Assembly (NCBI RefSeq): GCF_034258515.1
Contig: NZ_CP139438.1
Location: 3,906,001 to 3,970,000 of the forward strand
Source of the DNA: Pseudarthrobacter oxydans
GTDB lineage: Bacteria > Actinomycetota > Actinomycetes > Actinomycetales > Micrococcaceae
Reading direction: 5' to 3'
Length of the DNA: 64,000 nucleotides
Below the pieces are notes generated by a model. It worked only from the letters and a program-made list of their open reading frames with translations, had not been told where the DNA came from and searched no databases. This document shows positions 26,424-35,168 of the stretch, piece by piece. The position numbers were made by a program, and so were the translations under genes. Every line of letters starts with the position of its first letter. Position 1 is the first letter of the stretch.

Positions 26424-28915
26424 ATGACTGAAAAATTTACCGGGATGCTCGCCGACTTCGGCGCCGCGGACCTGGCGTTGGCTGGCGGAAAGGGAGCCAA
26501 TCTCGGTGAGCTCGTGCGCCACGGCTTCCCTGTTCCAGCGGGCTTTGTGGTCACAACCGCCGCCTACGCCACCCTGCTGGCAGAAACCGGCCTGGGCGCC
26601 GAACTGGAAGGGTTGCTCGAAGCCGAAAACGCCGGAGCACGGATCCGCGCGCTGTTCGCCGAATCCCACGTGCCGGCGTGCGTCACCGCTGATATTGCGG
26701 CGGCTTACGCCGCGCTGGGCGGCGGTCCGGTGGCCGTGCGTTCCAGTGCCACCGCCGAAGACCTGCCAGGAGCCGCCTTTGCCGGGCAACAGGACACTTT
26801 CCTGAACGTTGTCGGCGAGCAGGCAGTGACCCGTGCCGTGGTGGAATGTTGGGCTTCGCTGTGGACGGACCGCGCCATCGCCTACCGGCAGCGCCAGGAG
26901 ATCAACCCGCGGGAAGTGTCGATTGCCGTCGTCGTGCAGGACATGGTGCCGGCGGACACCGCGGGAGTCCTGTTCAGCGCGAACCCGGTAACCGGCGAGC
27001 GCGGTGAAATCGTGGTCGATGCCAGCCCCGGCCTGGGCGAGGCCGTGGTTTCCGGACGCGTCACGCCGGAACACTACGTGCTGGACCGTTCGGGCCGGAC
27101 AAAATCGTTCATCCCGGGCGCCCATGAGGTTGTGATCCGGGCCCTTGCCGGCGGGGGCACCCGGGAGAGCGCCGGCACGGGCAGCCGGCAGGCTGCCCTC
27201 GGCACAGGGCAGTTGGCGGAACTGGCGCGGCTGGCAATAGTGCCCAGGATCATTTCGGCCGGCCGCAGGACATGGAATGGGCCATCACCGGCGGGCGCCT
27301 GTACGTGCTCCAGTCGCGGCCGATGACCGCCCTGCCGCCGCAGCCACTACACCTGAACCCGTTCCAGCGCCTGATGGGTCCGTTCTTCCTGGAGATGTTC
27401 CAGGAACGTCCGTATCCCCTGGACGTGTCCGGCTGGATGCAGCGCGGCATTCTGGCCATGCTGCACGGCATGGCCGGAAGCGTCGGCGTCGTCTTCCCGT
27501 CGGTGAACGACTTGCTGCCGGAGGAGGACGGCGTGGTGGTCCGGCTGGTTCCTCCGGTGCCGCACCCTACACTTCGCACGCTCGGCGCACCCGTTTCCGT
27601 GGTGCGCCGGGCCCGCCGGTTCAATCCAACCCGGTGGACCCGGGACAGCAGGTTCGCCACATTCCTGGAGAACCTCCGGCGGCTCAACGCCCAAGACCCC
27701 CGGACCTTGGCCTGGCGAGGGGTGATCGGGCTCGCGGAGGACGCCTTCGCCACGATGCGGGGGATCACCGAGCTGCGGATCTCGTACCTGCCGGGAGCTT
27801 TCCTTCCGCAGGCCAAGCTGCGCCTGATGCTCATGCTGCTGGGCAAGAGGCACCTTGGCCCGGCACTCATCGCCGGCGCGGAAACCCGCACCAGCCAGGC
27901 AAACCGTGCGCTGGAGGCCCTGGCCGACCAGGTCCGGTCGCATGGCACGCTCGCCCGGGCCTTCACGGAACTTGAACCGGGCGAACTGCTTTCCCGGCTG
28001 GAGCACGATCCTGAATTCAAGGAATTCCACACACAATTCCAGGCATTCCTGGCAGAATACGGCCACCGTGAAACCGTCAGCGTGCTCTTGTCCAGTTCAC
28101 CAACCTGGTCCGATGCCCCCGAGGTGGTTCTAGGCCTGGTCACCTCCATGATGGGAGAGCGGCGGCCGGCCGCAGACCAAACCGGCCAGGCCCTTGCGGA
28201 ACTGAAACGTCATCCCGCCCTGCGGATCGCGGCCCTGCGGCGGCACCTGCTGTCCGCCGTCGACGCCGCAAAAGCCGGGACCGCCTTCCGCGAAGACAGC
28301 CACTTCTACGCCACCATGGTGCTGCCGCCGCTCCGGCGCGCGCTGTCCGAACTGGGCCGGCGGTTGTGCGATGCCGGGGTGCTGGCTGATGCGGCCGATG
28401 TCCAGCACCTGCGCTTTGAAGAACTGGCGGGAATGGACGACGGCGGCGCGCTGCCTGCCGCCGAGAGGGAACGCTACCGCCGGCTGGTGCTGGCCAGGGC
28501 CGCGAAACGCCGGGAACTGGAAGGCATTCCGCTGCTGGACACGGCAACGCTGTTCGCTCACATGCGTCCGGCGCCCGGGACTCTGGCGTCCGGCATGCCC
28601 GCCAGCCGCGGCCAGGCCACCGGGACGGTGAGGATCATTCGCGGGCCGGACGAATTCGGACTGCTCCGCAGCGGCGAGGTCCTGGTCTGCCCCTACACCA
28701 ACCCATCCTGGACTCCCCTGTTCCAGCGCGCGGCCGCCGTCGTGGTTGACGCCGGCGGGATCGCCTCCCATGCTGCCATCGTCGCCCGGGAATACGGGAT
28801 CCCCGCCGTCATGGCCACCGGGTCGGGGACCCGTGACCTGCAGACCGGCCAGCTGGTCCTGGTGGACGGCACCCGCGGACAGGTCACGGCGGCTGTTGCG
28901 GAGCCGTCGTCGTGA
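26424..28915 (+). pseudogene. Rifampin phosphotransferase-like (PEP-utilising) enzyme gene with a frameshift
   Basis: Two overlapping frames make one protein of about 830 residues. The first (26424 to about 27240) is the ATP-grasp domain: [40 protein letters not shown] and GLGEAVVSG. The second (from about 27245) resumes with DHFGRPQDMEWAITGGRLYV and LQSRPMTAL and ends in the swivelling His domain, GGIASHAAIVARE (His codon 28769-28771). The order ATP-grasp, middle substrate domain, His domain, with no C-terminal PEP barrel, is that of rifampin phosphotransferases. One base appears lost between about 27236 and 27251. It may be a broken gene, a programmed shift or a sequencing error. The real substrate is unknown. 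Confidence 0.75.
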
Positions 28916-29568
28916 CCGCTGGAACGGGCCAGGACCATCGAAAGCTGCCGCGCCGGCGCGGCGCGGTCCTGAACAACGCGATCTTCGATGCCGTCCTGGC
29001 AGAGATCGCCGAATCCGGATACTCTGCGCTGACTATGGACCGGGTAGCCGAACGCGCGCGCGCAAGCAAAGCCTCGCTCTACCGGCGCTGGCCCGGCCGC
29101 GCCGCCCTGGTACTGGACGCCGCCTACGCCTCTATGCATGGCCCGGACACCGTCCCGGACACCGGCAGCCTGCGGCTGGATACCTTGACCGCCATGCGGC
29201 AGGCTGCCCGGCTGCTGGAAGGGACCGTTGGACAGGCCGTTCGCGGAGTGTTGGGTGAGGCCTTGCAGAACCCCGAAGTTGCCGCAGAAGTCCGTGAGTT
29301 CACGCATGGAAACGCCAGCAGGATGATGCATGAGATCCTTGCCAGCGCCGTAAGACGGGGCGAATGCGATCCGGACCTCGTGACTGGCTTCAGGCTCGAG
29401 GCCGGTCCCGCCCTGCTGCGGCAACGGTTCATCTTCGGCTCCGGCCCCATCGAGGATGACTTCCTGGTGGGGATTGTGGACGAAGTGGTGCTGCCGCTGT
29501 TCGGCCTCGACCCGGGGCACACCCGGCGGGCACCTGAAACTGTAACTGAAGGAGAGCTGCGCCCGTGA
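28912..29568 (+). CDS. TetR-family regulator
   Basis: The 218-residue protein starts at GTG in a four-base overlap (GTGA) with the preceding gene. It has the helix-turn-helix ESGYSALTMDRVAERARASK, then ASLYRRWPGRAALV. The C-terminal part matches the TetR C-terminal fold in length but is not assignable. Coupled to a phosphotransferase-like gene upstream and a dehalogenase downstream; the palindrome at 26254 is its probable target. Confidence 0.87.
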   Translation: MTAGTGQDHRKLPRRRGAVLNNAIFDAVLAEIAESGYSALTMDRVAERARASKASLYRRWPGRAALVLDAAYASMHGPDTVPDTGSLRLDTLTAMRQAARLLEGTVGQAVRGVLGEALQNPEVAAEVREFTHGNASRMMHEILASAVRRGECDPDLVTGFRLEAGPALLRQRFIFGSGPIEDDFLVGIVDEVVLPLFGLDPGHTRRAPETVTEGELRP

Positions 29569-30230
29569 AACCTTCCACCATTGTTTTCGACGTCAATGAA
29601 ACCCTCTCGGACATGTCCCCCCTGGCAGGCAGGTTCGAAGAGGTAGGTGCACCGGCGTCCCTGGCCAAGCTGTGGTTTGCCACGCTGCTGCGCGACGGCT
29701 TTGCCCTCACCGCAGCCGGCGGCAACGGGTCTTTCGCCGAGATCGGTGCAGAGGCCCTGCGCGGCCTGTTCGCCGGCATGGACCTTGACAGGGATCCTGA
29801 CGCTGCGGTGGAGCATGTGATGGCAGGACTGGCAGGGCTTGGCCTGCACCAGGACGTCCCGGAAGGAGTGAAGGCACTCAAAGCTGCGGGGTTCCGGCTG
29901 GCCACCTTGTCCAACGGCGCTACCGGGGTTGCCGAGAAACTGTTCAACGACGCCGGGATCAGGGACAGCTTTGAACTGCTGCTCTCCGTAGAGGACGCGC
30001 CGGCTTGGAAACCGGCACGGGCAGCCTACGGGTACGCCGCATCCACGTGCGGCGCAGCGCCCGATGAGCTGCTGCTGGTGGCCGTTCATCCCTGGGACAT
30101 CCACGGGGCCGCGAAGGCCGGCCTCGGAACCGCATGGATCAACCGGTCCGGCGTCCAGTACCCCAAGTATTTCCAGGCTCCGGACTATACCGTGCCGGCG
30201 CTGGACAAGTTGGCTGCTGCCCTGGCCTGA
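29565..30230 (+). CDS. HAD hydrolase, haloacid dehalogenase type II
   Basis: The 221-residue protein has nucleophile Asp9 in TIVFDVNETLSDM, SNG in LATLSNGATG, Lys in SVEDAPAWKPARAAYGYA and an acidic motif replaced by VAVHPWDIHGAAKAGL. The DVNETL form is typical of (S)-2-haloacid dehalogenases. Starts at GTG in a four-base overlap with the TetR gene. Dehalogenation is a family-based guess. Confidence 0.83.
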   Translation: MKPSTIVFDVNETLSDMSPLAGRFEEVGAPASLAKLWFATLLRDGFALTAAGGNGSFAEIGAEALRGLFAGMDLDRDPDAAVEHVMAGLAGLGLHQDVPEGVKALKAAGFRLATLSNGATGVAEKLFNDAGIRDSFELLLSVEDAPAWKPARAAYGYAASTCGAAPDELLLVAVHPWDIHGAAKAGLGTAWINRSGVQYPKYFQAPDYTVPALDKLAAALA

Positions 30231-30441
30231 GATGGGCCCGGAACGCAACGGGCGCCGTTGGCATGTCAGGCAAACCCGGAACCCAGCACGTGAATGCAGT
30301 CAGCCGCGCCCCGAGCAGACTGGACAATCTTCCCGCAGGAGACCCTCGACCGGCTCTGCCCTTAGGGCGGCTGCCGCGGCACTCCTGCGGCACCCAGGGA
30401 CCGTCCGCCGCAGGGACTGTCCGCCCGCCGACGGACGTTCT

Positions 30442-31110
30442 TCAGGCTCCTCGCGGAGTGATCCTGGCGCAGCACTGCCCCGGGCTGTTGTTGGCCGCAA
30501 CCCGTTCTTCCGGCTCGCCGCTGCCGGCCGCCGCCCCGCTGAGAAAGGCCCCGTTCATGGCACAGACGACACCGGGGTGCCCCTCCGAGAGGCGGTGGAA
30601 GGGGCAGTTGGGCAGCGTGAACCCGCCGCTGCCGTCGGGATTGGGACGGTAGCCGAAAGCGACGAGGAAGTCCTCCAGGCCCTGGCTGTCCGCGGCCAGC
30701 GACTTCCCCTTGGCATAGGCGGTGGCGAGGAGAACGTCACGCACCGGCTGGTTGTTTGCCGCCGCCTCGTCGATGGCCGCTGCCATCAGCTCCCCGGCGA
30801 GGTCGTAGTTCCTGTCCGGCACGGAAACGCCCACTTCACGGGCAACGGCCCGGTACACCTTCGAGGGGCGCCCTGACCCCGGCCCGGACTTTCCGGCGGG
30901 CTTGTGGAACTCCACGGCAAGCAGTCCGTCGGCCACCAGTCTGTCCAGGTGGAATGACACGGTACTCCGGGGAAGGTCCGTGGCGTCAGCGGCCTCGTCC
31001 CGGCTCAGCGCGGCAGGAGCAGCGAGCACCAGCTCGTACAACTGCCGCCGCTTTTCGTCCCCGAGGGAGGACAGCGCCACCACCCGGCGTGCCCACGGAA
31101 GCCTGGTCAT
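30442..31110 (-). CDS. ArsR-type winged-helix regulator with a C-terminal cysteine cluster
   Basis: The 222-residue protein has an N-terminal winged helix: SLGDEKRRQLYELVLAAPAA, DEAADATDLPRSTVSFHLDR and LVADGLLAVEF. The C-terminal half carries CPFHRL, a second Cys 14 residues on (VVCAMN) and a CC pair 30 residues further (GQCCARI), a spacing that recalls SufR-like Fe-S or metal-sensing regulators. It is divergent from the DoxX gene with shared TTCTAAAA boxes between, so autoregulation and control of DoxX are likely. Cofactor unproven. Confidence 0.82.
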   Translation of the reverse strand: MTRLPWARRVVALSSLGDEKRRQLYELVLAAPAALSRDEAADATDLPRSTVSFHLDRLVADGLLAVEFHKPAGKSGPGSGRPSKVYRAVAREVGVSVPDRNYDLAGELMAAAIDEAAANNQPVRDVLLATAYAKGKSLAADSQGLEDFLVAFGYRPNPDGSGGFTLPNCPFHRLSEGHPGVVCAMNGAFLSGAAAGSGEPEERVAANNSPGQCCARITPRGA

Positions 31111-31122
31111 GCCCGCACCTCT

Positions 31123-31188
31123 TTCTAAAAAGATTCCTCTTGTTTAAATCTACGGCACTTTCTAAAATCAAGATATCTACTTTTAGAA
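31123..31188. promoter_or_regulatory. Three TTCTAAAA operator boxes between regulator and DoxX gene
   Basis: The octamer occurs directly at 31123-31130 and 31160-31167 and inverted (TTTTAGAA) at 31181-31188 in an AT-rich 88-base gap inside a GC-rich genome. The last two form a palindrome with a 13-base spacer immediately before the DoxX ribosome site AGAAGGAG. The arrangement fits a dimeric regulator that blocks both divergent genes. Confidence 0.65.
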
Positions 31189-31198
31189 GGAGTCCATC

Positions 31199-31615
31199 AT
31201 GACAACAAAAGCAGCCCACACGCCGGCGCAGGCACAGGACCTAAGAGGGGGACACCAGGCCTTCCTTTTGCTCCGCACGGTCTTCACGGTTGCACCTATC
31301 GTTTTTGGGCTGGACAAGTTCACCAACCTGCTGGTCGACTGGACGATCTACCTCGCCCCGGTGGCCACGTCCATCGTGCCCCTGCCCGCCCAGACCATCA
31401 TGTATGTGGTGGGCGTCGTCGAGGTGATAGCCGGCATTGCCGTGGCTGTGCGGCCGCGGTTCGGTTCACTGCTCGTGGCGGTCTGGCTTCTCGGCATCAT
31501 CGTCAACCTCCTGGTTCTCGGCGGCTTTTACGACGTGGCCTTGAGGGACTTCGGGCTCCTGGTCGGCGCACTGGCCCTGAACCGACTCTCCCCGGGGACA
31601 GGCATCTTCCGGTGA
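31199..31615 (+). CDS. DoxX-like membrane protein
   Basis: The 138-residue protein has four membrane helices, the first with FLLLRTVFTVAPIVFGLDKF and the second with IMYVVGVVEVIAGIAVAVRP, as in DoxX/DoxD proteins. Family members are linked to redox or thiol stress but their activity is not settled. Strong site AGAAGGAG before ATG 31199. Regulated probably by the divergent cysteine-rich repressor. Confidence 0.82.
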   Translation: MTTKAAHTPAQAQDLRGGHQAFLLLRTVFTVAPIVFGLDKFTNLLVDWTIYLAPVATSIVPLPAQTIMYVVGVVEVIAGIAVAVRPRFGSLLVAVWLLGIIVNLLVLGGFYDVALRDFGLLVGALALNRLSPGTGIFR

Positions 31616-31695
31616 GCTGAAATGGACTGGCAACGGCGCTGGGCCCACTGGTGCAGGCCCGGCGTCGAGCCCACCCTTTCGAATACGATCTTGTG

Positions 31696-32214
31696 ATGGC
31701 CCGCCTCATCGCTCCGGACGTTACTTACCACTCCTCCTGGCTGGAAGGAGCCGTTGAGTTCGACGGCGCCCGGCGTGACGGCGGAGGCGCCGAGGACTGG
31801 CCCCTGGAGCAACTCAAAAATCCCCAAACTTTCGGCCGCTTCGTGGACGCGCTACTTAGAGACGCACTGCCGGAGACCCCGCGCAAGCCGGGGCATGTGC
31901 CCTGCACCTACCTGTGGATCGTTGAAGGCAGCACGTTCCTTGGCTCACTCGCCATCAGGCACGAGCTGACCGACTTCCTCCTCAACGAGGGCGGGCACAT
32001 CGGCTACAGTGTCAGGCCCTCTGCACGGCGCCGCGGCCATGCAGCCAGGGCGCTGGCTGATGCCCTGCCGATCGCCCGGGAACTTGGAATCCAGCGGGTC
32101 CTCCTTACCTGCGATGAGGAAAACGCAGGCTCCCGGGCCACCATCGAAAAGAACGGCGGCGTTCACGAGGACACCCGCAACGGCAAACGCCGCTACTGGA
32201 TCGACACGGCGTAA
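31696..32214 (+). CDS. GNAT-family N-acetyltransferase
   Basis: The 172-residue protein ends with the acetyl-CoA binding block GYSVRPSARRRGHAARAL and LTCDEENAGSRATIEKNGG, typical of RimJ/RimL-like GNAT enzymes. ATG 31696 has no obvious ribosome site; GTG 31693 and a frame open to 31651 are alternatives. Acceptor unknown. Confidence 0.83.
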   Translation: MARLIAPDVTYHSSWLEGAVEFDGARRDGGGAEDWPLEQLKNPQTFGRFVDALLRDALPETPRKPGHVPCTYLWIVEGSTFLGSLAIRHELTDFLLNEGGHIGYSVRPSARRRGHAARALADALPIARELGIQRVLLTCDEENAGSRATIEKNGGVHEDTRNGKRRYWIDTA

Positions 32215-32284
32215 CCGGTCCGCGGAGGACAGGGCTGCGGTTGGAAGTCGCGATGCGCGTTCATGCTCCAGGCGTTGGTCTGCG

Positions 32285-32902
32285 CTAATCCGAGGGCAGG
32301 GGGCTGGCCTGGATGATGATGTTGGTCCCCCACAGATCCTCGGTAAAGCAGGTGATCAGGACAAACCTGCCCGGGACCCTGTCCCAGATCGCGCTGTCCC
32401 TCAGGGTGTCCTTGTACTCCGTGGTGATCTCATCGACGGTGAAGACCAGCGGCCCTTGCGCCGTGGATACGGTCAGCCGATCGCCCGGCTGCGCGCGTGA
32501 ACTGATCCCGTTGAAGGGGGAAGGACGCCCCTCCCAGCTGTGCCCGACGATGTACGTCGTGTTGGTGGAGCCTGGACCAGGTGTGCCGTACGGGGTCAGC
32601 CAGTAAGCGTCCGGAGTAGGGGGAGGAACAAGGGAGCCAAGGCTCGCCTCCTGCTCCGTAAGAGAGAGCGGCAGGACGGCTTGGTCCATCTCCACCGCGG
32701 GGTAATCGATGTGCACGGGCGGCGAGGCGGCAGCTTCCTGCAGTGGACGATGTTCCACCGAGGGGGACGGCGGCTCTGCGGCAGCCGACAGAGACGATTG
32801 CGGCAGGGCCTCTCGACTCAGGGTCTGCGCGGACCCGCCGCCCAGGATTGCCGCCGCTAAGCCTGCCGCCCCCACGAGGGAGAGGACGGCTTTCCGCCGC
32901 AA
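32285..32902 (-). CDS. Sortase-family transpeptidase (class F/E-like) lacking the catalytic arginine
   Basis: The product is about 205 residues: LRRKAVLSLVGAAGLAAAIL signal anchor, a low-complexity linker, then a sortase barrel with His121 in TYIVGHSWEGRPSPFNGI and Cys185 in RFVLITCFTEDLWGTN. In known sortases an Arg follows the Cys by about ten residues; here the last 20 residues contain no Arg or Lys at all (Thr193/Asn194 occupy the place). TTG 32902 gives a clean signal peptide; TTG 32953 is possible. It lies 10 bases after the surface protein gene, its probable substrate. Confidence 0.82.
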   Translation of the reverse strand: MRRKAVLSLVGAAGLAAAILGGGSAQTLSREALPQSSLSAAAEPPSPSVEHRPLQEAAASPPVHIDYPAVEMDQAVLPLSLTEQEASLGSLVPPPTPDAYWLTPYGTPGPGSTNTTYIVGHSWEGRPSPFNGISSRAQPGDRLTVSTAQGPLVFTVDEITTEYKDTLRDSAIWDRVPGRFVLITCFTEDLWGTNIIIQASPLPSD

Positions 32903-32912
32903 GCCCTTGGTC

Positions 32913-34118
32913 CTAACTACTCCGACGCCTTCCGAGCACCAGCCTGGCTGCAAAGACGATGGCCGCGGTCACGGCAAGGGCCGCCATGACTATTCCGAGT
33001 GCCTCCTGACCTCCAACTGGGAGGCCCGCGGCCGTATCAATGTTCGTGCCCTGGTTCCGTCCCCCCGCACCAGTACCGGCCAGCGGGACAGCTGCTGCAG
33101 GGGCGGAGGAACTGGCGCCGTTGGCACCTGGCCCATTGCCCGCTGCTCCACCTGCTCCACCTGCGGCTGTCGCCGTCGGGCTGTCGACGGTTGTTGCAGT
33201 CGGCGTCGCTGTGGCGGACCCTGATGCTGTCTCCGTAGCAGTTGGTGTGCTGGTTGCAGTCGCCGTCGCAGTCGCAGTCTCAGTCGGGGAGGCCGTCTCC
33301 GTGGGCGTTGCCGTGGCCGTCGGTGTGCCCGAAATGGGCGGTGTGGTTGCGGCTGGCGTGCAAGCCGGGTTGGTGATCACGTTTGTGTCCAGGGAGACCT
33401 GACCGTTACGGGCGAGAACCCGGCCCTCCACAACGGCGTTGGTCTCCGCTGTTATGGAGGTGAGGGCAAGAATGGAACCTTTGAAACTCGATGCGGTACC
33501 CAGGGTGGCCGAACTGCCTACCTGCCAAAACACATTGCAGGCCTGGGCGCCGTTGGTGAGGATGACGCTGCTGGCTGACGCGGTGATCAAAGTCGACGCC
33601 GCCTGGAACACGAAGACGGAGTTGGGGTTGCCCTGCCCGTCCAGGGTGAGCTGTCCGCTGAGGGCCAGCGAACTGGTGGACCTGTAGACACCTTCAGTCA
33701 ACGTCATGCCCACAAGGTCCCCTGCAACGCTGGTGGTCAACGGCTGCCCTGCTGCGGCGTTATAGGCAGTGGTCAGGTCCGACTGCGCTTGCACCGCAAC
33801 CGCATCTGCCGCGTGGATGGCCCCCGCCGTAATCCCTGGCGGAAAGCCTGTGATTGCAGTCCCGGGGCTGACGCCCAGGTCCCCCTGGAGGGTGGATGGG
33901 CCGGTGTTGGTCACGGCGGAGCCGGCGAGCACGGAGTAGGAGGTGGCAGTGCCCAAACCCACCGGCGTGGCAGCGAAGGCGGGTGACTGCTGCCAAACCA
34001 AGGCGACCGCCAGGATAACGGCTCCGGCTGCACCCCCTGCCATTGCTGTTTGCCGGCGCCGGGATGCCCCCGAGGTGTGTCGTTGTGACCCGCGTCGTTG
34101 CGCAGAGCAGTGTTGCAT
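32913..34118 (-). CDS. Ice-binding-like (DUF3494) surface protein with sorting signal
   Basis: The 401-residue exported protein has a signal peptide ending AFAA, then the DUF3494 ice-binding beta-solenoid domain (VGLGTATSYSVLAGSAVTNT, GDLGVSPGTAITGFPPGIT, NPNSVFVFQAASTLITAS, CNVFWQVGSSATLGTASSFK). A Thr/Ala/Pro stalk of about 55 residues with TATATP-type repeats follows. The C-terminus has LPVGG at 366-370, a hydrophobic helix and RRRSS, a cell-wall sorting signal; an LAGTG at 346-350 is a second candidate. ATG 34118 follows GGAAGGAA. Ice binding is inferred from family; adhesion is equally possible. Confidence 0.85.
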   Translation of the reverse strand: MQHCSAQRRGSQRHTSGASRRRQTAMAGGAAGAVILAVALVWQQSPAFAATPVGLGTATSYSVLAGSAVTNTGPSTLQGDLGVSPGTAITGFPPGITAGAIHAADAVAVQAQSDLTTAYNAAAGQPLTTSVAGDLVGMTLTEGVYRSTSSLALSGQLTLDGQGNPNSVFVFQAASTLITASASSVILTNGAQACNVFWQVGSSATLGTASSFKGSILALTSITAETNAVVEGRVLARNGQVSLDTNVITNPACTPAATTPPISGTPTATATPTETASPTETATATATATSTPTATETASGSATATPTATTVDSPTATAAGGAGGAAGNGPGANGASSSAPAAAVPLAGTGAGGRNQGTNIDTAAGLPVGGQEALGIVMAALAVTAAIVFAARLVLGRRRSS

Positions 34119-34416
34119 GGCAGTTCCTTCCCCCAGCGGGCAAACGCCCCAAAGCACTGCCTTACAAATTGTGAGGGAGCGATACCTGCGGACTCTACGC
34201 TTCAAACGGTGGTCCGCCTACGGTCTCCGCAAACTGCGGGAAGACCCCAGAGGAACCTGGGAACGGACGACGCGGTCCCTAGTCCCCATCGTGGCTGGTC
34301 AGGGCGGGCTCCCGCGCCAATCCCAGGCCCTTGAGGGCGCACCTGGAACCCAAAAGAATTATTCAATTCCCTGGATGTGTCGCGGTTGCAGAGCATTTCC
34401 GCCGAACGTTCCGTTC

Positions 34417-35163
34417 CTAACCCGCCGGCCGCAGCGACGTGATCATCCGCTTGATGTCCGCATACTCCGGCGTCCCCGCATACAGCTTCGCCTTCTCCAG
34501 GTACGGCAGCGACGGGTCGCCCGGCGTCAGGTTCAGCTCGGGGTTGTAGAACGCCCCGAACGTGGCGGCGTTGGGCGGCCAGTTGAAGAAGTGGAACATG
34601 TAGCAGGCCGAGTCACCTTCGGGAAGGGGCGCGGTGGTGATGCCGTAGGCCGCCGCCGGGGTATCCGGCGGGCCTGCTGCGATGTCGTTGCCGCGGGTTT
34701 CGAAGGTGTACCGCGGAACGGTGCCGTATTGCGCCAGCTGCGGCATCTCCTGCGATTCGAGGACCGAGTAGGGGTACTTTTCGGTGCACGTGGAGCCGGT
34801 GGCCATGTTGGTGCGCAGCGTCGCCAGCAGCCGCCCATCCTCGCTGGTCACCTCGGCGAATGCCCCGCCGCCCTCGGCCAGCTCCCCCGCCGGGTCCTTG
34901 ATGTTCCATGTGGAGGGCAGGTCGAACGCCAGGTCGCCGGCCGCCGTGGTGTAGGTGGTCCAGGAAGCCGACGGCGAGGCAACAGAGGGGCCACCGGAGG
35001 CACTCGGCGAGGGTGCCGCCGTCGTCGTTTGCGTGCGGGTGGCGCTTGCCGTTGCGGTAACGCCCGACGACGTCCCCTGCGGTTGGCCGGCTTGCCCGCC
35101 GCACGCGGTGAGCAGCGAAAGCGAAAGAAGTAGTGCCGCGCCGGGCCACGCTGACCGTTTCAT
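34417..35163 (-). CDS. Lipoprotein of unknown function
   Basis: The 248-residue protein begins MKRSAWPGAALLLSLSLL with lipobox LTACGG, a Thr/Ser/Ala-rich linker to about residue 60, and a globular domain starting TTYTTAAGDLAFDLPSTWNI that resembles PsbP/LpqN-like lipoproteins. No catalytic motif is recognised. It lies five bases after narK and so probably belongs to the nitrate operon. A much longer open frame in another phase through narK is a GC artefact. Confidence 0.75.
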   Translation of the reverse strand: MKRSAWPGAALLLSLSLLTACGGQAGQPQGTSSGVTATASATRTQTTTAAPSPSASGGPSVASPSASWTTYTTAAGDLAFDLPSTWNIKDPAGELAEGGGAFAEVTSEDGRLLATLRTNMATGSTCTEKYPYSVLESQEMPQLAQYGTVPRYTFETRGNDIAAGPPDTPAAAYGITTAPLPEGDSACYMFHFFNWPPNAATFGAFYNPELNLTPGDPSLPYLEKAKLYAGTPEYADIKRMITSLRPAG

Positions 35164-35168
35164 GACAT

